The notes: generated by a model from the letters alone, not told the origin. 64,000 nucleotides of DNA from Ottowia beijingensis (GCF_013423955.1 NZ_JACCKX010000001.1:1488001-1552000), one strand, 5' to 3'; positions 1 through 8,551 are shown, numbered from the stretch's first letter. Translations and numbers: made by a program.

Positions 1-524
1 TCGATGCCAGAGCGCACGACGTTGCCGGACGGCAGATCGGTGTTCAGGTTGATGGGCAGGTGTTCGGGCTCCAGCAACTGGAGCTGCAGAGGCACCGACA
101 GGCCATCCTCCGGACGGCGTGGCCGCAGTCGGATCAGGCATTCGCCACCTTCGAGCATCGCCCGACACGCCAGGGCCTGCAGGCCATAGAAGTCGGTCTG
201 TCCGGCCGCGTCGGCTTCCTCGACCCAATCGCGCCACAGTGCCTGCACCTCGGCCTTGAACCGTTCGTCGCCAGACAGGCTTTGCGGCTTGATGCCAGTG
301 CCGACCGCATTGGCTACGAAGGCTTCGATACCGGCCTGCGCCCAGGCATTGCGCCGAACGAGGTCCCGGCTCTTACCGCGCAGTTCGGCGTTAGTCGCCA
401 GCATCGCGGCGACCGCACCCGGATTGCCGGGCATCCAAGCCAGCGAGCGACGACCACGACCTGCGGCTTCGTGTACCGGCGAGGCACCGAACAACCGGCG
501 CACCGTTTGGGAGAACCACGCCAT
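1..524 (-). CDS. Phage portal protein (lambda GpB family), 3' end outside window
   Basis: Portal proteins form the dodecameric ring through which DNA enters the capsid. The reading frame opens with MAWFSQTVRRLFG and runs off the window edge after about 174 codons. Early residues include a stretch typical of lambda-type portals (SRDLVRRNAWAQAGIEAF, then GTGIKPQS, then WRDWVEEADAAGQTDFYGLQ). The start ATG at 524 lies 1 base after the TGA of the gpW-like gene, so the two are translationally coupled. Context (gpW, GpA-type terminase) fits a siphovirus or myovirus head module. Only the N-terminal third is visible. Confidence 0.88.
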   Translation of the reverse strand, partial: MAWFSQTVRRLFGASPVHEAAGRGRRSLAWMPGNPGAVAAMLATNAELRGKSRDLVRRNAWAQAGIEAFVANAVGTGIKPQSLSGDERFKAEVQALWRDWVEEADAAGQTDFYGLQALACRAMLEGGECLIRLRPRRPEDGLSVPLQLQLLEPEHLPINLNTDLPSGNVVRSGI

Positions 525-525
525 C

Positions 526-747
526 TCAGAACCCCTTGCGCGTGGTAATGCGGATCTGGCGGGGCGCACCGGGCAACAGCCCGGTCTCAGCCGCCTGCTG
601 AAGCAGTCCCCGCCTGACTTCGCGGATGGCGGCCATCAATTCGTCGACAGAGCGGTACTCGACCGTCTTGTCGGCAAAGGTCACGCGCCGTTCGCCCTTG
701 GCGAGCGCGGATTCCAAGGCCTGGAGCTGGGTTTCTGTATAGGCCAT
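526..747 (-). CDS. gpW-like head-tail joining protein
   Basis: A 73-residue protein with the helical start MAYTETQLQALESALAKGE and a short beta segment (VEYRSVDELMAAI), the pattern of the gpW family that caps the head after packaging and lets tails attach. It sits directly upstream of the portal gene and shares its last base region with it. The start ATG at 747 overlaps the stop of the preceding gene. Family assignment is from pattern and position; no catalytic residues are expected. Confidence 0.75.
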   Translation of the reverse strand: MAYTETQLQALESALAKGERRVTFADKTVEYRSVDELMAAIREVRRGLLQQAAETGLLPGAPRQIRITTRKGF

Positions 748-1139
748 CAGCGGTACACCACGAGATTGATTTCGGAGGAGTCATCGAACGACGTTGCTGT
801 CGTCGCGCAGGAGATGTCGACGTACTGAGCGGTCTTCAGGTCAGAGCTGGCGCGTAAAACGGCTACACGCTGCTGGCCGCTGTTGCTGCTGCTGCGCGCG
901 AGCGCCGTCCAGCAGTAGTTGGCGTCCGGCATCGCCACGGCGAAATGCACGCGGTATCGGCCCGCCGCCGTGCGCACGACGCTGGCCACATTGCGCGCGC
1001 TGGCGATCACGACCTGGCCATTGACGTAGCCGAAGCTGACCCACACCCGGGCAAGGCCGGGATGTGTGGCGTCGATCTTGGACTTGACCTCGAAGCCGAT
1101 GCGCGCCGCCAAGGCGGCGATGCTGGAGGCGAGGCTCAT
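747..1139 (-). CDS. Phage hypothetical protein, tail-fibre-like C-terminus
   Basis: 130 residues. The start ATG at 1139 overlaps the stop of the upstream gene (ATGA). The C-terminal 100 residues (WVSFGYVNGQVVIASARN ... VDISCATTATSFDDSSEINLVVYR) are rich in beta-strand-forming and aromatic residues and resemble the receptor-facing ends of tail fibres, where single-residue repeats of SSSNSG loops also occur. It lies between the terminase and head genes, an unusual place for a fibre. I do not recognise a named family; it may be a capsid decoration or adhesion protein. Confidence 0.6.
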   Translation of the reverse strand: MSLASSIAALAARIGFEVKSKIDATHPGLARVWVSFGYVNGQVVIASARNVASVVRTAAGRYRVHFAVAMPDANYCWTALARSSSNSGQQRVAVLRASSDLKTAQYVDISCATTATSFDDSSEINLVVYR

Positions 1140-1630
1140 CAGGCCAGCACCCCGTCGAAGATCGCGACGAAGTCGGTGTCGGTGTTGCCGACATCGCTGG
1201 CCGCGACCGCACCGATGTTGGTGCAGGCCTGCAGTTGCTCGGCGACCGTCAGGGTCTGCGCCGCGTCGAAGCGCACACGCAGATTGACGGCGGCCAGGAG
1301 CGCGTCCAGACCCGTGCTGCCGTTCTGCAGGAGCTGCTGGATCTCGACCAAAGTGTCGTAAGCGGCGTCCGCGCCACCGAGGATGTCGGCCTTGAGCGCG
1401 TCGAGTAGCGACACGATCTTGTTCGACGAGTAGGTGGTGGAGGTGGCGATCTGGTTGTCGTCGATGGCGGTGGCGGCAAGCACCGCCGCCTTCAGCTCGT
1501 TGATCGCCGCGACCAGACTTGACTTGTCGGTGGTGGACAGGCTGGCGAGATTGCCTGCGGTCGCCCGGACGTCGTTGAACTCTTGGGCGACGCGGATGAC
1601 CAGGCTCTCGATGCGGGTGGCAAGACTCAT
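1139..1630 (-). CDS. Phage structural-type hypothetical protein
   Basis: 163 residues from ATG 1630, chosen because AAGGAG lies 6 bases upstream and the longer in-frame start at 1672 runs into the terminase gene. The sequence contains heptad-like helices (IESLVIRVAQEFNDV; DKSSLVAAINELKAAV) followed by STTYSSNKIVSLLDALKADI and a QTLTVAEQLQACTNIG segment of the kind seen in neck or fibre proteins of tailed phages. The next gene overlaps its stop, so both are probably made together. Function is not known. Confidence 0.6.
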   Translation of the reverse strand: MSLATRIESLVIRVAQEFNDVRATAGNLASLSTTDKSSLVAAINELKAAVLAATAIDDNQIATSTTYSSNKIVSLLDALKADILGGADAAYDTLVEIQQLLQNGSTGLDALLAAVNLRVRFDAAQTLTVAEQLQACTNIGAVAASDVGNTDTDFVAIFDGVLA

Positions 1631-1659
1631 GTGTTCTCCTTGGTTTGAAGCCGCCGCCG

Positions 1660-3618
1660 TCAGCGAAGCCAACGGCTTCGGATGACTCGTCGACCGGAAT
1701 TGCGGGTGCCAGAAGCAGCGAGGCCACCGCGTTGGGTGGCCTCGTTCAATTCGATGTCGTGGATGGGCGGTGGCTCATCCGGTGGGGGTGCTACCCCCAA
1801 TTGCCGCTCCAGTTCGCGCCAGTGGCGTTCCTCGAAGCGATCAAGTCCCGCGCTGGATGCGGCCGCGCGGGCGTAGACATAGCAGTCCAGGGCCTCGTTG
1901 CGCTCGCGCATCTTTTGCCACTCGCGCACCGGGAAGCCGTTGCGGTCGCGGCGGGTGATCAATTGCTCCGCGCAGAGCTGCTGGATGAGCTCGGCGTCGA
2001 TCTTCGGCAGATGGACGAACCCGGCAGGAAACACCGGGGTCAAGCCGTCCTCGCCGACGTCCGCGCTCTTGCGCAGGTTGTTGTAGAACTCCAGCTTGGC
2101 GATGCCGCCCGCCACCGTGAACACCTTGATGCCCCGGCGCAGCTTCTTGCCGCCCTGCGAGACATCGATGGCCGTGGGCGTGCCGATCAGGGCCGCGCCG
2201 CGCGGCACACCCTTGACCGCCATCACGCGCGCATCGTGGCAGGCACGCACGAAGGCGTAGGCTTCCTGCGTGGCAAAGCCGGTGTCCAGCGCGAAGCGCG
2301 CCAGTGGCATCGTCACGCCCGAGGCGTGTGTCCAGTTTTCGGCCAACATCCCGGCGAGGGCTTTCCACACCGCATCTCGGGCGGTATCGCCCATCAAGAC
2401 CCGGTGCTCGATGAGCCAGGACTCCTTGCCGCGCCCGAAGGCCCAGATCGAGGCCTCGATGCGGTCCTTCTGGACGTCGGCCGCGCCCACCAGCAGCAGG
2501 CCGCCCAGCGGCACGCTGCCAATGCGGTAATCCTCGCGGCGCTCGACCAGCCGTTGCCAATCGGGCGCTTCGCCTTCCTCAACCCAGGTCTCGCCCAGCT
2601 CGGTGTTCTTGAAAGTCTTGATCGCGGCGGCCGATCCCGACTCCTTGTTGACGGCGGCTTCCCACGCGGCAGCGATGTCACGCCAGGAGCGCCAGCCCAC
2701 CGGGCTGTACAGCGACGACAGGTGAAAGCCTGCCGTCTTGCCCTGTGCCATCGAACGCCATTCGCCACGCTCCAGCATCCACGTCTTGTGATGCTCGGAA
2801 ATCGCGGTGTCGCACGATTCGCAGACGTAGGCGACGGTTTCCGGTTGCCCCTTGTCCCAGCGCAGTTGCTCGAAGCGCAACCATTGCGGGTGGTTGCAGT
2901 GCGGGCATGGCACGAAGTAGCGGCGCTGGTCGCTGGCCTCGTACTCGCGCTCGATTGCCGAGGCGCCAGAAATCGTCGGCGTCGACACGATGAAGATCTT
3001 GCGCCGGGCAAAGGTGCGTGTGCGCGCCTCGGCCAGCGAGATCGCATCGCCTTCACCCTCGACGTCCAGCGGATACCCGTCAACCTCGTCGAGGAACAGG
3101 TAGCGCACCGGCATAGAGCGCAAGCCTACCGCGCTGTTCGCCCCGGTCATCACCAGCACGCCGCCCCGGAACTCCTTGGCCAGAATGGTGTTGCCCGAGT
3201 CGCGCGAGCGCGCCGGGGCGATCAGTTCGGCCAAGGCGGACGATTCCTCGATCAGCGGGTCGATCCGCTGCTTGGAGTTGCGCTTGGCCATCTCCACCGT
3301 TGGCCAGACGGCCATCATCGGCCCCGGCGCATGGTGAATGACGTAGCCGATCCAGTTCGACCCCATTTCGGTCGCACCGAGCTGCGCTGCCTTCATGAAC
3401 ACCACACGCTCGACCGGCGAGGTCGGCGACAGGCAATCCATGATGGCCTTGAGGTACGGCGTGCGGCTGGTACGCCAGCGCCCCGGCTCCGCAGACGCCT
3501 TGCTGGAGAGCATCCGGTGGCGATCTGACCATTCCGATACCGTGAGCAGCGGGTCGGGAGTAAGCCCGTCGCGCCACGCCCGTTCGATCTCCTGCGCGCC
3601 TTCGTAGTCCATCGTCAT
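1660..3618 (-). CDS. Terminase large subunit, GpA family
   Basis: 652 residues. The packaging motor ATPase and nuclease of tailed phages. A degenerate Walker A (KAAQLGATEMG, about residues 76-86), Walker B (YLFLDEVDG, about 173-181) and a zinc-binding pair CPHC/CESC (about 238-269) match the lambda GpA family. The C-terminal nuclease half contains AADVQKDRIEASIWAFG, DTGFATQEAYAFV and NEALDCYVYARA. The start ATG at 3618 overlaps the small-subunit stop. Length is normal for the family and the frame is intact. Confidence 0.95.
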   Translation of the reverse strand: MTMDYEGAQEIERAWRDGLTPDPLLTVSEWSDRHRMLSSKASAEPGRWRTSRTPYLKAIMDCLSPTSPVERVVFMKAAQLGATEMGSNWIGYVIHHAPGPMMAVWPTVEMAKRNSKQRIDPLIEESSALAELIAPARSRDSGNTILAKEFRGGVLVMTGANSAVGLRSMPVRYLFLDEVDGYPLDVEGEGDAISLAEARTRTFARRKIFIVSTPTISGASAIEREYEASDQRRYFVPCPHCNHPQWLRFEQLRWDKGQPETVAYVCESCDTAISEHHKTWMLERGEWRSMAQGKTAGFHLSSLYSPVGWRSWRDIAAAWEAAVNKESGSAAAIKTFKNTELGETWVEEGEAPDWQRLVERREDYRIGSVPLGGLLLVGAADVQKDRIEASIWAFGRGKESWLIEHRVLMGDTARDAVWKALAGMLAENWTHASGVTMPLARFALDTGFATQEAYAFVRACHDARVMAVKGVPRGAALIGTPTAIDVSQGGKKLRRGIKVFTVAGGIAKLEFYNNLRKSADVGEDGLTPVFPAGFVHLPKIDAELIQQLCAEQLITRRDRNGFPVREWQKMRERNEALDCYVYARAAASSAGLDRFEERHWRELERQLGVAPPPDEPPPIHDIELNEATQRGGLAASGTRNSGRRVIRSRWLR

Positions 3619-4163
3619 CAATCCACGCGCGGGCGCAGCTCGCCCAGCTCAATCAGGTGCTCGCGCACGGCAGCCTCCAGGGCCACGTGCATCTGGTGCG
3701 CATCGACACCGAGCGTGGACGCCATCTGCCCCGAGATACGCGCGGGCCAGTTCAACCACGCGTCGCGCTCGATGCGCGCAAGTTTGAACACGTGGGCCAC
3801 GGCCTGCGCCCGATCCACCAGCTCCTTCTTGCGGTGCGCCAGCTCCACCTTATTGAGCTGGGCTTTGAGCACTTCGTTGACGGTGCGTGCCTGTAGCAGC
3901 GATGTCCCGCCCGTCGACAACGGTGGGGTGCCGGGTTCGGGCACCTCACGCTCAGGCAGTACGCGCGCCTTCGCGGGGCTGACCTTCTCCGGCGCTGCCG
4001 CCTTGCGGGGTTGCAATGTGTTTTGTGCCCACTGCGCGTCGGCGGTATCCGGATCAATCGTGCCGTCTGGCCGCGGTGTGATCCGCCCGGTGTCGATGGC
4101 CTTCTTCACGGCCACGTGCGACACGCCACGGTGGCGCGCGTAGGCGCGAATGGAAAGTCCCAT
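3618..4163 (-). CDS. Terminase small subunit / DNA-recognition protein
   Basis: 181 residues from ATG 4163, which has GAAGGTG about 7 bases upstream; a TTG 12 bases earlier is a weaker choice. The N-terminus (LSIRAYARHRGVSHVAVKKAIDTGRI) is a helix-turn-helix that in lambda Nu1-type proteins binds the packaging site. The C-terminal half is helical (LKAQLNKVELAHRKKELVDRAQAV) and probably contacts the large subunit. Position immediately before the GpA-type gene supports the call. Confidence 0.8.
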   Translation of the reverse strand: MGLSIRAYARHRGVSHVAVKKAIDTGRITPRPDGTIDPDTADAQWAQNTLQPRKAAAPEKVSPAKARVLPEREVPEPGTPPLSTGGTSLLQARTVNEVLKAQLNKVELAHRKKELVDRAQAVAHVFKLARIERDAWLNWPARISGQMASTLGVDAHQMHVALEAAVREHLIELGELRPRVD

Positions 4164-4203
4164 CGTCACCTTCAATCATTTGTTCGTCATGTCCGCAGAT
4201 TGA

Positions 4204-4269
4204 GCTTGGCTTCCATCGGGAACAGCGCGTTCATCACGTCACGCCAACCAACCCCGAAAGGAAAACGCC
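4204..4269 (+). promoter_or_regulatory. Repeated leader, copy 1
   Basis: GCTTGGCTTC at 4204-4213, then AACAGCGCGTT at 4221-4231, then the ATG at 4270. The same two blocks precede the next two plus-strand genes with the same spacing. This copy lacks the upstream arm that forms a hairpin in copies 2 and 3. Confidence 0.6.
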
Positions 4270-4476
4270 ATGAGCCAGATCGACACCATCCTCACCCTCA
4301 TCGCCCAGAAGCATCTCGGCATCGAAACCCTGCAGACCCGCAACGCCGACAGCCTCGACTTCCACGACACGGCGGTGTGGTGCCTCAAGGACGCGTTGGA
4401 AGCGGCCTTCAAGGCGGGCGTCGAATTTGCCGCATCGAGCCCGAAGGCCGCGGAAGCGGAAATCGCCAAGGACTGA
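4270..4476 (+). CDS. Small phage protein resembling DUF6900
   Basis: 68 residues, MSQIDTILTLIAQKHLGIET ... AWCLKDAL-type helices. It is transcribed against the surrounding prophage genes. A GAAAGG ribosome site lies 6-10 bases before ATG 4270. The middle (NADSLDFHDTAVWCLKDALEAAFKAG) matches what I recall of the DUF6900 family, small proteins common on phages and conjugative elements next to DUF3489 genes. Function unknown. It is the first of three genes with the shared leader. Confidence 0.65.
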   Translation: MSQIDTILTLIAQKHLGIETLQTRNADSLDFHDTAVWCLKDALEAAFKAGVEFAASSPKAAEAEIAKD

Positions 4477-4489
4477 CGGGAAAGCCGCC

Positions 4490-4571
4490 AAGCCAAGCAG
4501 AAAGCGCTTGGCTTCAGTCCCGGACAGCGCGTTCATCACATCGTCATCCACCACCCCCGAAGGAGCAGCCC
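4490..4571 (+). promoter_or_regulatory. Repeated leader, copy 2, with perfect hairpin
   Basis: AAGCCAAGC (4490-4498) and GCTTGGCTT (4506-4514) form a perfect 9-bp stem with a 7-base loop. ACAGCGCGTTCATCAC follows at 4524. The distance between blocks (17) and from the second block to the ATG (49) equals that in copy 1. Confidence 0.65.
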
Positions 4572-5093
4572 ATGACCACCACCAACCTGACCACGGCCCA
4601 GCACGCCATCCTGGCCAAGGCCATCAACACCAGCAGCGGCAAGATCGACTGGTTCCCCGACAACATCAAAGGCGGCGCGCGCAAGAAGGTGCTCGACGGG
4701 ATGTTCAACCGTGCCCTGATCACCAACGACGGCACCGACTGGTTCGTCGCCGCCGAGGGCTACGACGCACTGGGCATGAAACGCCCGGACGTCACCCCGC
4801 CGATACCGGAAGTCGATGCCGAACTGGAGCACGCTGTGGCCACCGCCGAAGCGACGTGGACGCAAGCACCGGCGCAGGCCAAGCCGCGCACCCGCGACAA
4901 CAGCAAGCAAGCCGAAGTGATCCGGATGCTGCAACGCCCCGAAGGCGCAACCATCGGCCAGATCTGCACCGCCACCGGCTGGCAGGCGCACACGGTGCGC
5001 GGCACCTTCGCCGGGGCTTTCAAGAAGAAGCTGGGCCTGACCATCGTGTCGGACAAACCGCAGGGCGGCGAGCGGGTGTACCGCATCGCCTGA
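4572..5093 (+). CDS. DUF3489-family protein
   Basis: 173 residues. The C-terminal part (SKQAEVIRMLQRPEGATIGQ ... TGWQAHTVRGTFAGAFKKKLG ... GGERVYRI) is the winged-helix-like DUF3489 domain; the N-terminus (LTTAQHAILAKAINTSSGKI) is a second conserved block. ATG 4572 has GAAGGAG about 8 bases upstream. DUF3489 genes often accompany serine recombinase/DUF2924 modules on mobile DNA, and such a module is present at 18.8-20.7 kb. A DNA-binding role is inferred from the fold only. Confidence 0.8.
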   Translation: MTTTNLTTAQHAILAKAINTSSGKIDWFPDNIKGGARKKVLDGMFNRALITNDGTDWFVAAEGYDALGMKRPDVTPPIPEVDAELEHAVATAEATWTQAPAQAKPRTRDNSKQAEVIRMLQRPEGATIGQICTATGWQAHTVRGTFAGAFKKKLGLTIVSDKPQGGERVYRIA

Positions 5094-5110
5094 TCAGAAA
5101 GATCGAGAAA

Positions 5111-5190
5111 GAGGCCAAGCGGCGCTTGGCTTCTCAATCGAACAGCGCGTTACTACGGGTGTCGCAACGATCAACCCGAAGGAGCCAGAG
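5111..5190 (+). promoter_or_regulatory. Repeated leader, copy 3, with hairpin
   Basis: GAGGCCAAGC (5111-5120) and GCTTGGCTTC (5124-5133) pair with one G-U; AACAGCGCGTT is at 5141-5151 and the ATG at 5191. Spacing is 17 and 50 bases, almost identical to the other copies, although the intervening sequence differs. Confidence 0.65.
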
Positions 5191-5559
5191 ATGAACACCA
5201 CCACGCAGATCCCCGCCACCCAGAACGAAGCCTGGGGCTTTTGGGGCACGATGAACGAACACGCCAGCGCCGCATGGCCCTTGGCGATGACCGCCATCTC
5301 GGACGCCACCAGCCAGCCGCTCGAATCGGTTCGGGCCTTCCTCGACAGCCGCCACGGACGCCACTTTGCCGACGACGTCCAGAACGGGCGTTACGAGGGC
5401 AAGGCCCTGGCGGACGCGATCAACGCAGCCACCCAACGCTGGATGGGCTGGACGATTGGCCGCCAGACCAGCAAGCAATACGGCATCCCGCGCGGCCTGC
5501 CTTACCTGACGGGCTTCGTGATTCACTGCGAGATCGTCGACGAGTCGCTCGCCGCCTGA
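5191..5559 (+). CDS. Hypothetical phage protein
   Basis: 122 residues, MNTTTQIPATQNEAWGFWGT ... VHCEIVDESLAA. A GAAGGAG ribosome site precedes ATG 5191. The protein is rich in Trp near the N-terminus and contains DDVQNGRYEGKALADAINAATQRWMGW, likely helical. The last 37 bases overlap the end of the convergent methyltransferase gene. I do not recognise a family. It is the third gene under the repeated leader and probably shares regulation with the DUF6900- and DUF3489-type genes. Confidence 0.65.
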   Translation: MNTTTQIPATQNEAWGFWGTMNEHASAAWPLAMTAISDATSQPLESVRAFLDSRHGRHFADDVQNGRYEGKALADAINAATQRWMGWTIGRQTSKQYGIPRGLPYLTGFVIHCEIVDESLAA

Positions 5560-6785
5560 TCAAGCAACGCGCCATCCGCCTCGCGAGTGGCCTGCTTCCC
5601 GGTGAGCTCTTCCCACCGACGCACGATCACATCCACGTACTTCGGATCGAGTTCGATCAGCCGCGCGACACGGCCTGACTTTTCCGCTGCGATCAGCGTC
5701 GTGCCAGAGCCACCGAAGGGATCGAGCACCACGTTGCCAGGGCGGCTCGAATTGCGGATCGCGCGCTCGACCAACTCCACCGGCTTCATCGTCGGGTGCA
5801 AGTCGTTCTTCTGCGGCTTCTTGATGTTCCAGACATCCCCCTGGTCGCGGTCACCACACCAGTGGCGTGTCGCCCCCTCGGGCCATCCGTAGAGGATCGG
5901 CTCGTATTGGCGCTGGTAGTCGGCGCGCCCCAGGGTGAAGGTGTTCTTGGCCCAGATGATGAAGGTCGACCACTTGCCACCGGCGGCGCGAAAGGCGGCC
6001 TGCAGCACATCCAGTTCGCTGGAGGACATCGCCACGTAGATACCGCCCCGGCAATGGGCCACGGCGGGCGTCAGTGCCGCCAACAGGAAATCGTAGAAGC
6101 CGTCACCCAGGTTGTCGTTCAGGATCGCGCGATCCTTGCCGCGCATCTTGTCCTTGGCGCTGTTGGCGTAGTTCACGTTGTACGGCGGGTCGGTGAAGAC
6201 CATGTCCGCCACCGCGCCTTGCATCAGGTGGTCGTAGCTCTCGGCCACGGTCGAGTCGCCGCACAGCAGCCGGTGCTGGCCCATGATCCAGACATCGCCC
6301 GGACGCGAGATGGGTGTCTCGCTGACCTCGGGCACCGCATCCTCGTCCGTCTGACCCTCGTTGTCCGGCTCGTCGCCCGCGATCAGTTCAGCCAGCGCGT
6401 CGGCGTCGAAGCCGGTGATGTCTAGATCGAAGCCTTCGAGTTGTAATGCTTCCAGTTCGATCCTTAGCATCGCATCGTCCCAGCCTGCGTTCTCTGCGAT
6501 GCGGTTGTCGGCAATGACCAGGGCCCGGCGCTGGGTCGGCGTCAGGTGATCGAGCACGACCACCGGTACCCGTTCCAGACCCAGCTTCTGGGCGGCAGCG
6601 AGACGACCGTGGCCAGCGACGATGATGCCGTCGCTGCCCGCCAGGATCGGATTGGTGAATCCGAACTCCGCGATGCTGGCGGCGATCTGCGCCACCTGCT
6701 CCTCGGAATGGGTGCGCGCGTTGCGGGCGTAGGGCAGCAACTTGGCGGTCGGCCACTGTTCGATCTTGTCGGCCAGCCAGTTCAT
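5523..6785 (-). CDS. ParB-domain DNA methyltransferase (adenine-type motif)
   Basis: 420 residues. The N-terminus is a ParB/sulfiredoxin-like domain (LPYARNARTHSEEQVAQIA ... GHGRLAAAQKLG). The C-terminus is a beta-class DNA methylase: DPPY at about residues 199-202 and the S-adenosylmethionine site DPFGGSGTT near 372. The DPPY motif favours N6-adenine methylation. Such fusions are common in tailed phages and may protect phage DNA from restriction. It overlaps the next methyltransferase by 4 bases, so the two form one unit. No partner endonuclease is visible. Confidence 0.88.
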   Translation of the reverse strand: MNWLADKIEQWPTAKLLPYARNARTHSEEQVAQIAASIAEFGFTNPILAGSDGIIVAGHGRLAAAQKLGLERVPVVVLDHLTPTQRRALVIADNRIAENAGWDDAMLRIELEALQLEGFDLDITGFDADALAELIAGDEPDNEGQTDEDAVPEVSETPISRPGDVWIMGQHRLLCGDSTVAESYDHLMQGAVADMVFTDPPYNVNYANSAKDKMRGKDRAILNDNLGDGFYDFLLAALTPAVAHCRGGIYVAMSSSELDVLQAAFRAAGGKWSTFIIWAKNTFTLGRADYQRQYEPILYGWPEGATRHWCGDRDQGDVWNIKKPQKNDLHPTMKPVELVERAIRNSSRPGNVVLDPFGGSGTTLIAAEKSGRVARLIELDPKYVDVIVRRWEELTGKQATREADGALLDQAASDSSTISQ

Positions 6786-8197
6786 GCCACCACCTCGGCA
6801 TCCGGGGTGGTGGCGCGCTCAACGGCGACCTGCTCGAAGGACTGACCGGTGGCGATCAAGGTGACCGGTATGCCGGGGTGGTTCTGCTGGAACCGCTTGA
6901 TGGCCACGTCCACGTACTGCGGGGCGATCTCCACGCTGCAGCAGATCCGACCGGTGCGCTCGGCGGCCAGCATCGTCGTGCCGCTGCCGCCGAAGGGCTC
7001 AAACACGATGTCGCCCGCGTCCGTGTAAGCCTCGATCACGAATTCCGGCAGCGCCACCGGGAACACGGCCGGGTGGTCAATGTCCTGGCCGATCTTGCCC
7101 TTGTGGCGCATCACGCGGATCACCGAGTCGGGGATACGGGTGTCTTGCGTCGGCAGCCCCTTGTGCGTCCAGCCGCCCACCTCGCCATCCTTGCCGCGCA
7201 TCGCGGTGGACGACCCGTCGGCGCGCAGGTGGGATTCCTGGCCTGCGTGCTTGCAGGGGACGATCTTGTTCGGCTTACGGCTCTCCCGGTTGAAGTGAAA
7301 GACGAACTCGAAGCTCGGCGCGAAGCGGCCTGCCCAGTCGCCGGGCATCCCCGGCCCCTGATCCCAGACGTACCACGCAAAGCGCCGCCAGCCCTGCTGG
7401 CGCATCCAACCCAGCCAAGCGTCCCAGTACGGGATCACTTCGTTATCGCGGTGGATGAGGCCCAGGTTGACCAGCACCTGACCGTCGCCTGCCATCGGCA
7501 GGTGCGCGAACACGCCGCGCATCAGGCCGTCCCAGTCGGCGATGCCGCCAGAGGTGTAGTCGCGCTGGTTGCCGTAGGGCGGCGATGTGAAGCACAGCCG
7601 CGCGGCATCGCCTTGCATCAGCGCAGCGACCACGTCCCGGTCGGTGGCGTCACCACAGATCAGGCGGTGCGGGCCAATCGCCCAGACATCGCCGGGGCGG
7701 GATACCGCCATGACGGGTACTTCCGGCACGTCGTCGGCCGCGTCAGACTCGTCGGCTTCAGACTCTGATTCATCATCCGCGACGGCCACCGCGCCGGTGA
7801 GCAGTGCCTCGATCTCGGCTTCCTCGAAGCCGGTCAGAGCGAGGTCGTATCCCGCGTCGGACAACTCGGCCAGCTCCAAGGCCAGCATCTCTTCGTCCCA
7901 GCCTGCATCCAGTGCCAGTCGGTTGTCGGCAATCACCAGTGCCCGCTTTTGCGCGACGGTCAGGTGGGCCAGTTCGATCACCGGCACCTGATCCAGGCCG
8001 AGCTTGCGCGCAGCGGCCAAACGCCCGTGCCCGGCGATGATGCCGTTGTCGCCGTCGACCAGGATCGGATTCGTCCAGCCGTACTCGACGATGCTGGCCG
8101 CGATCTTGGCGATCTGGCTTTCGGCGTGCGTGCGCGGATTGCGGGCGTAAGGAATCAGCGCCTCGACCTTGCGGTACTCGACGTTGAGCGTGTTCAA
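6782..8197 (-). CDS. ParB-domain DNA methyltransferase (SPPY type)
   Basis: 471 residues, same layout as its neighbour: ParB-like N-terminus (IPYARNPRTHAESQIAKI ... GHGRLAAARKLG), an acidic linker (DDESESEADESDAADD, about 141-156), then a methylase with TSPPYG at about 204-209 and EPFGGSGTT near the C-terminus. SPPY rather than DPPY is typical of N4-cytosine enzymes, so the pair may modify different bases. The two genes look like a duplication followed by divergence of the catalytic half. Confidence 0.88.
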   Translation of the reverse strand: MNTLNVEYRKVEALIPYARNPRTHAESQIAKIAASIVEYGWTNPILVDGDNGIIAGHGRLAAARKLGLDQVPVIELAHLTVAQKRALVIADNRLALDAGWDEEMLALELAELSDAGYDLALTGFEEAEIEALLTGAVAVADDESESEADESDAADDVPEVPVMAVSRPGDVWAIGPHRLICGDATDRDVVAALMQGDAARLCFTSPPYGNQRDYTSGGIADWDGLMRGVFAHLPMAGDGQVLVNLGLIHRDNEVIPYWDAWLGWMRQQGWRRFAWYVWDQGPGMPGDWAGRFAPSFEFVFHFNRESRKPNKIVPCKHAGQESHLRADGSSTAMRGKDGEVGGWTHKGLPTQDTRIPDSVIRVMRHKGKIGQDIDHPAVFPVALPEFVIEAYTDAGDIVFEPFGGSGTTMLAAERTGRICCSVEIAPQYVDVAIKRFQQNHPGIPVTLIATGQSFEQVAVERATTPDAEVVA

Positions 8198-8551
8198 AGT
8201 GGGAATCCCAAAGCAAAACCCGCTGAGCGTTGCCGCCGGGCGGGTTGGTTGAATGAAGATTCTGGTGGGGTGGTAACTGCGCCTGGGGGTGGTAACCGGA
8301 GCCGGTAACCTGGCCGACTGGTAACCTTGCCCGCGCCCTGACGCTAAAAAGCGTCGCGCTCGCGCCCCCGCATTGCGATTTCGGCAGGAAGGACCCCTTT
8401 TGCCTCGGGCCGCTCGCCGCGCCGTCGCCGCTGTCCAGAAGATAGCTGAAATACTACCCCGACCGGGCTGATTTGTTGCGGGGTCAAAAACCGCTCAATG
8501 CCGCCGATGCCCGCGCATTGCCGACCACCTGCGCCAAATCACGCCAAATCC
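8198..8551. other. Gene-free stretch with four GGTAAC motifs
   Basis: No convincing gene is visible in 354 bases. It holds GGTAAC at 8272, 8291, 8304 and 8320 (three extend to GGTAACC, same orientation) and a small palindrome GACGCTAAAAAGCGTC at 8340-8355. It lies upstream of the minus-strand methyltransferase pair, so the motifs could be binding sites for a regulator or a replication or packaging protein. Confidence 0.5.
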
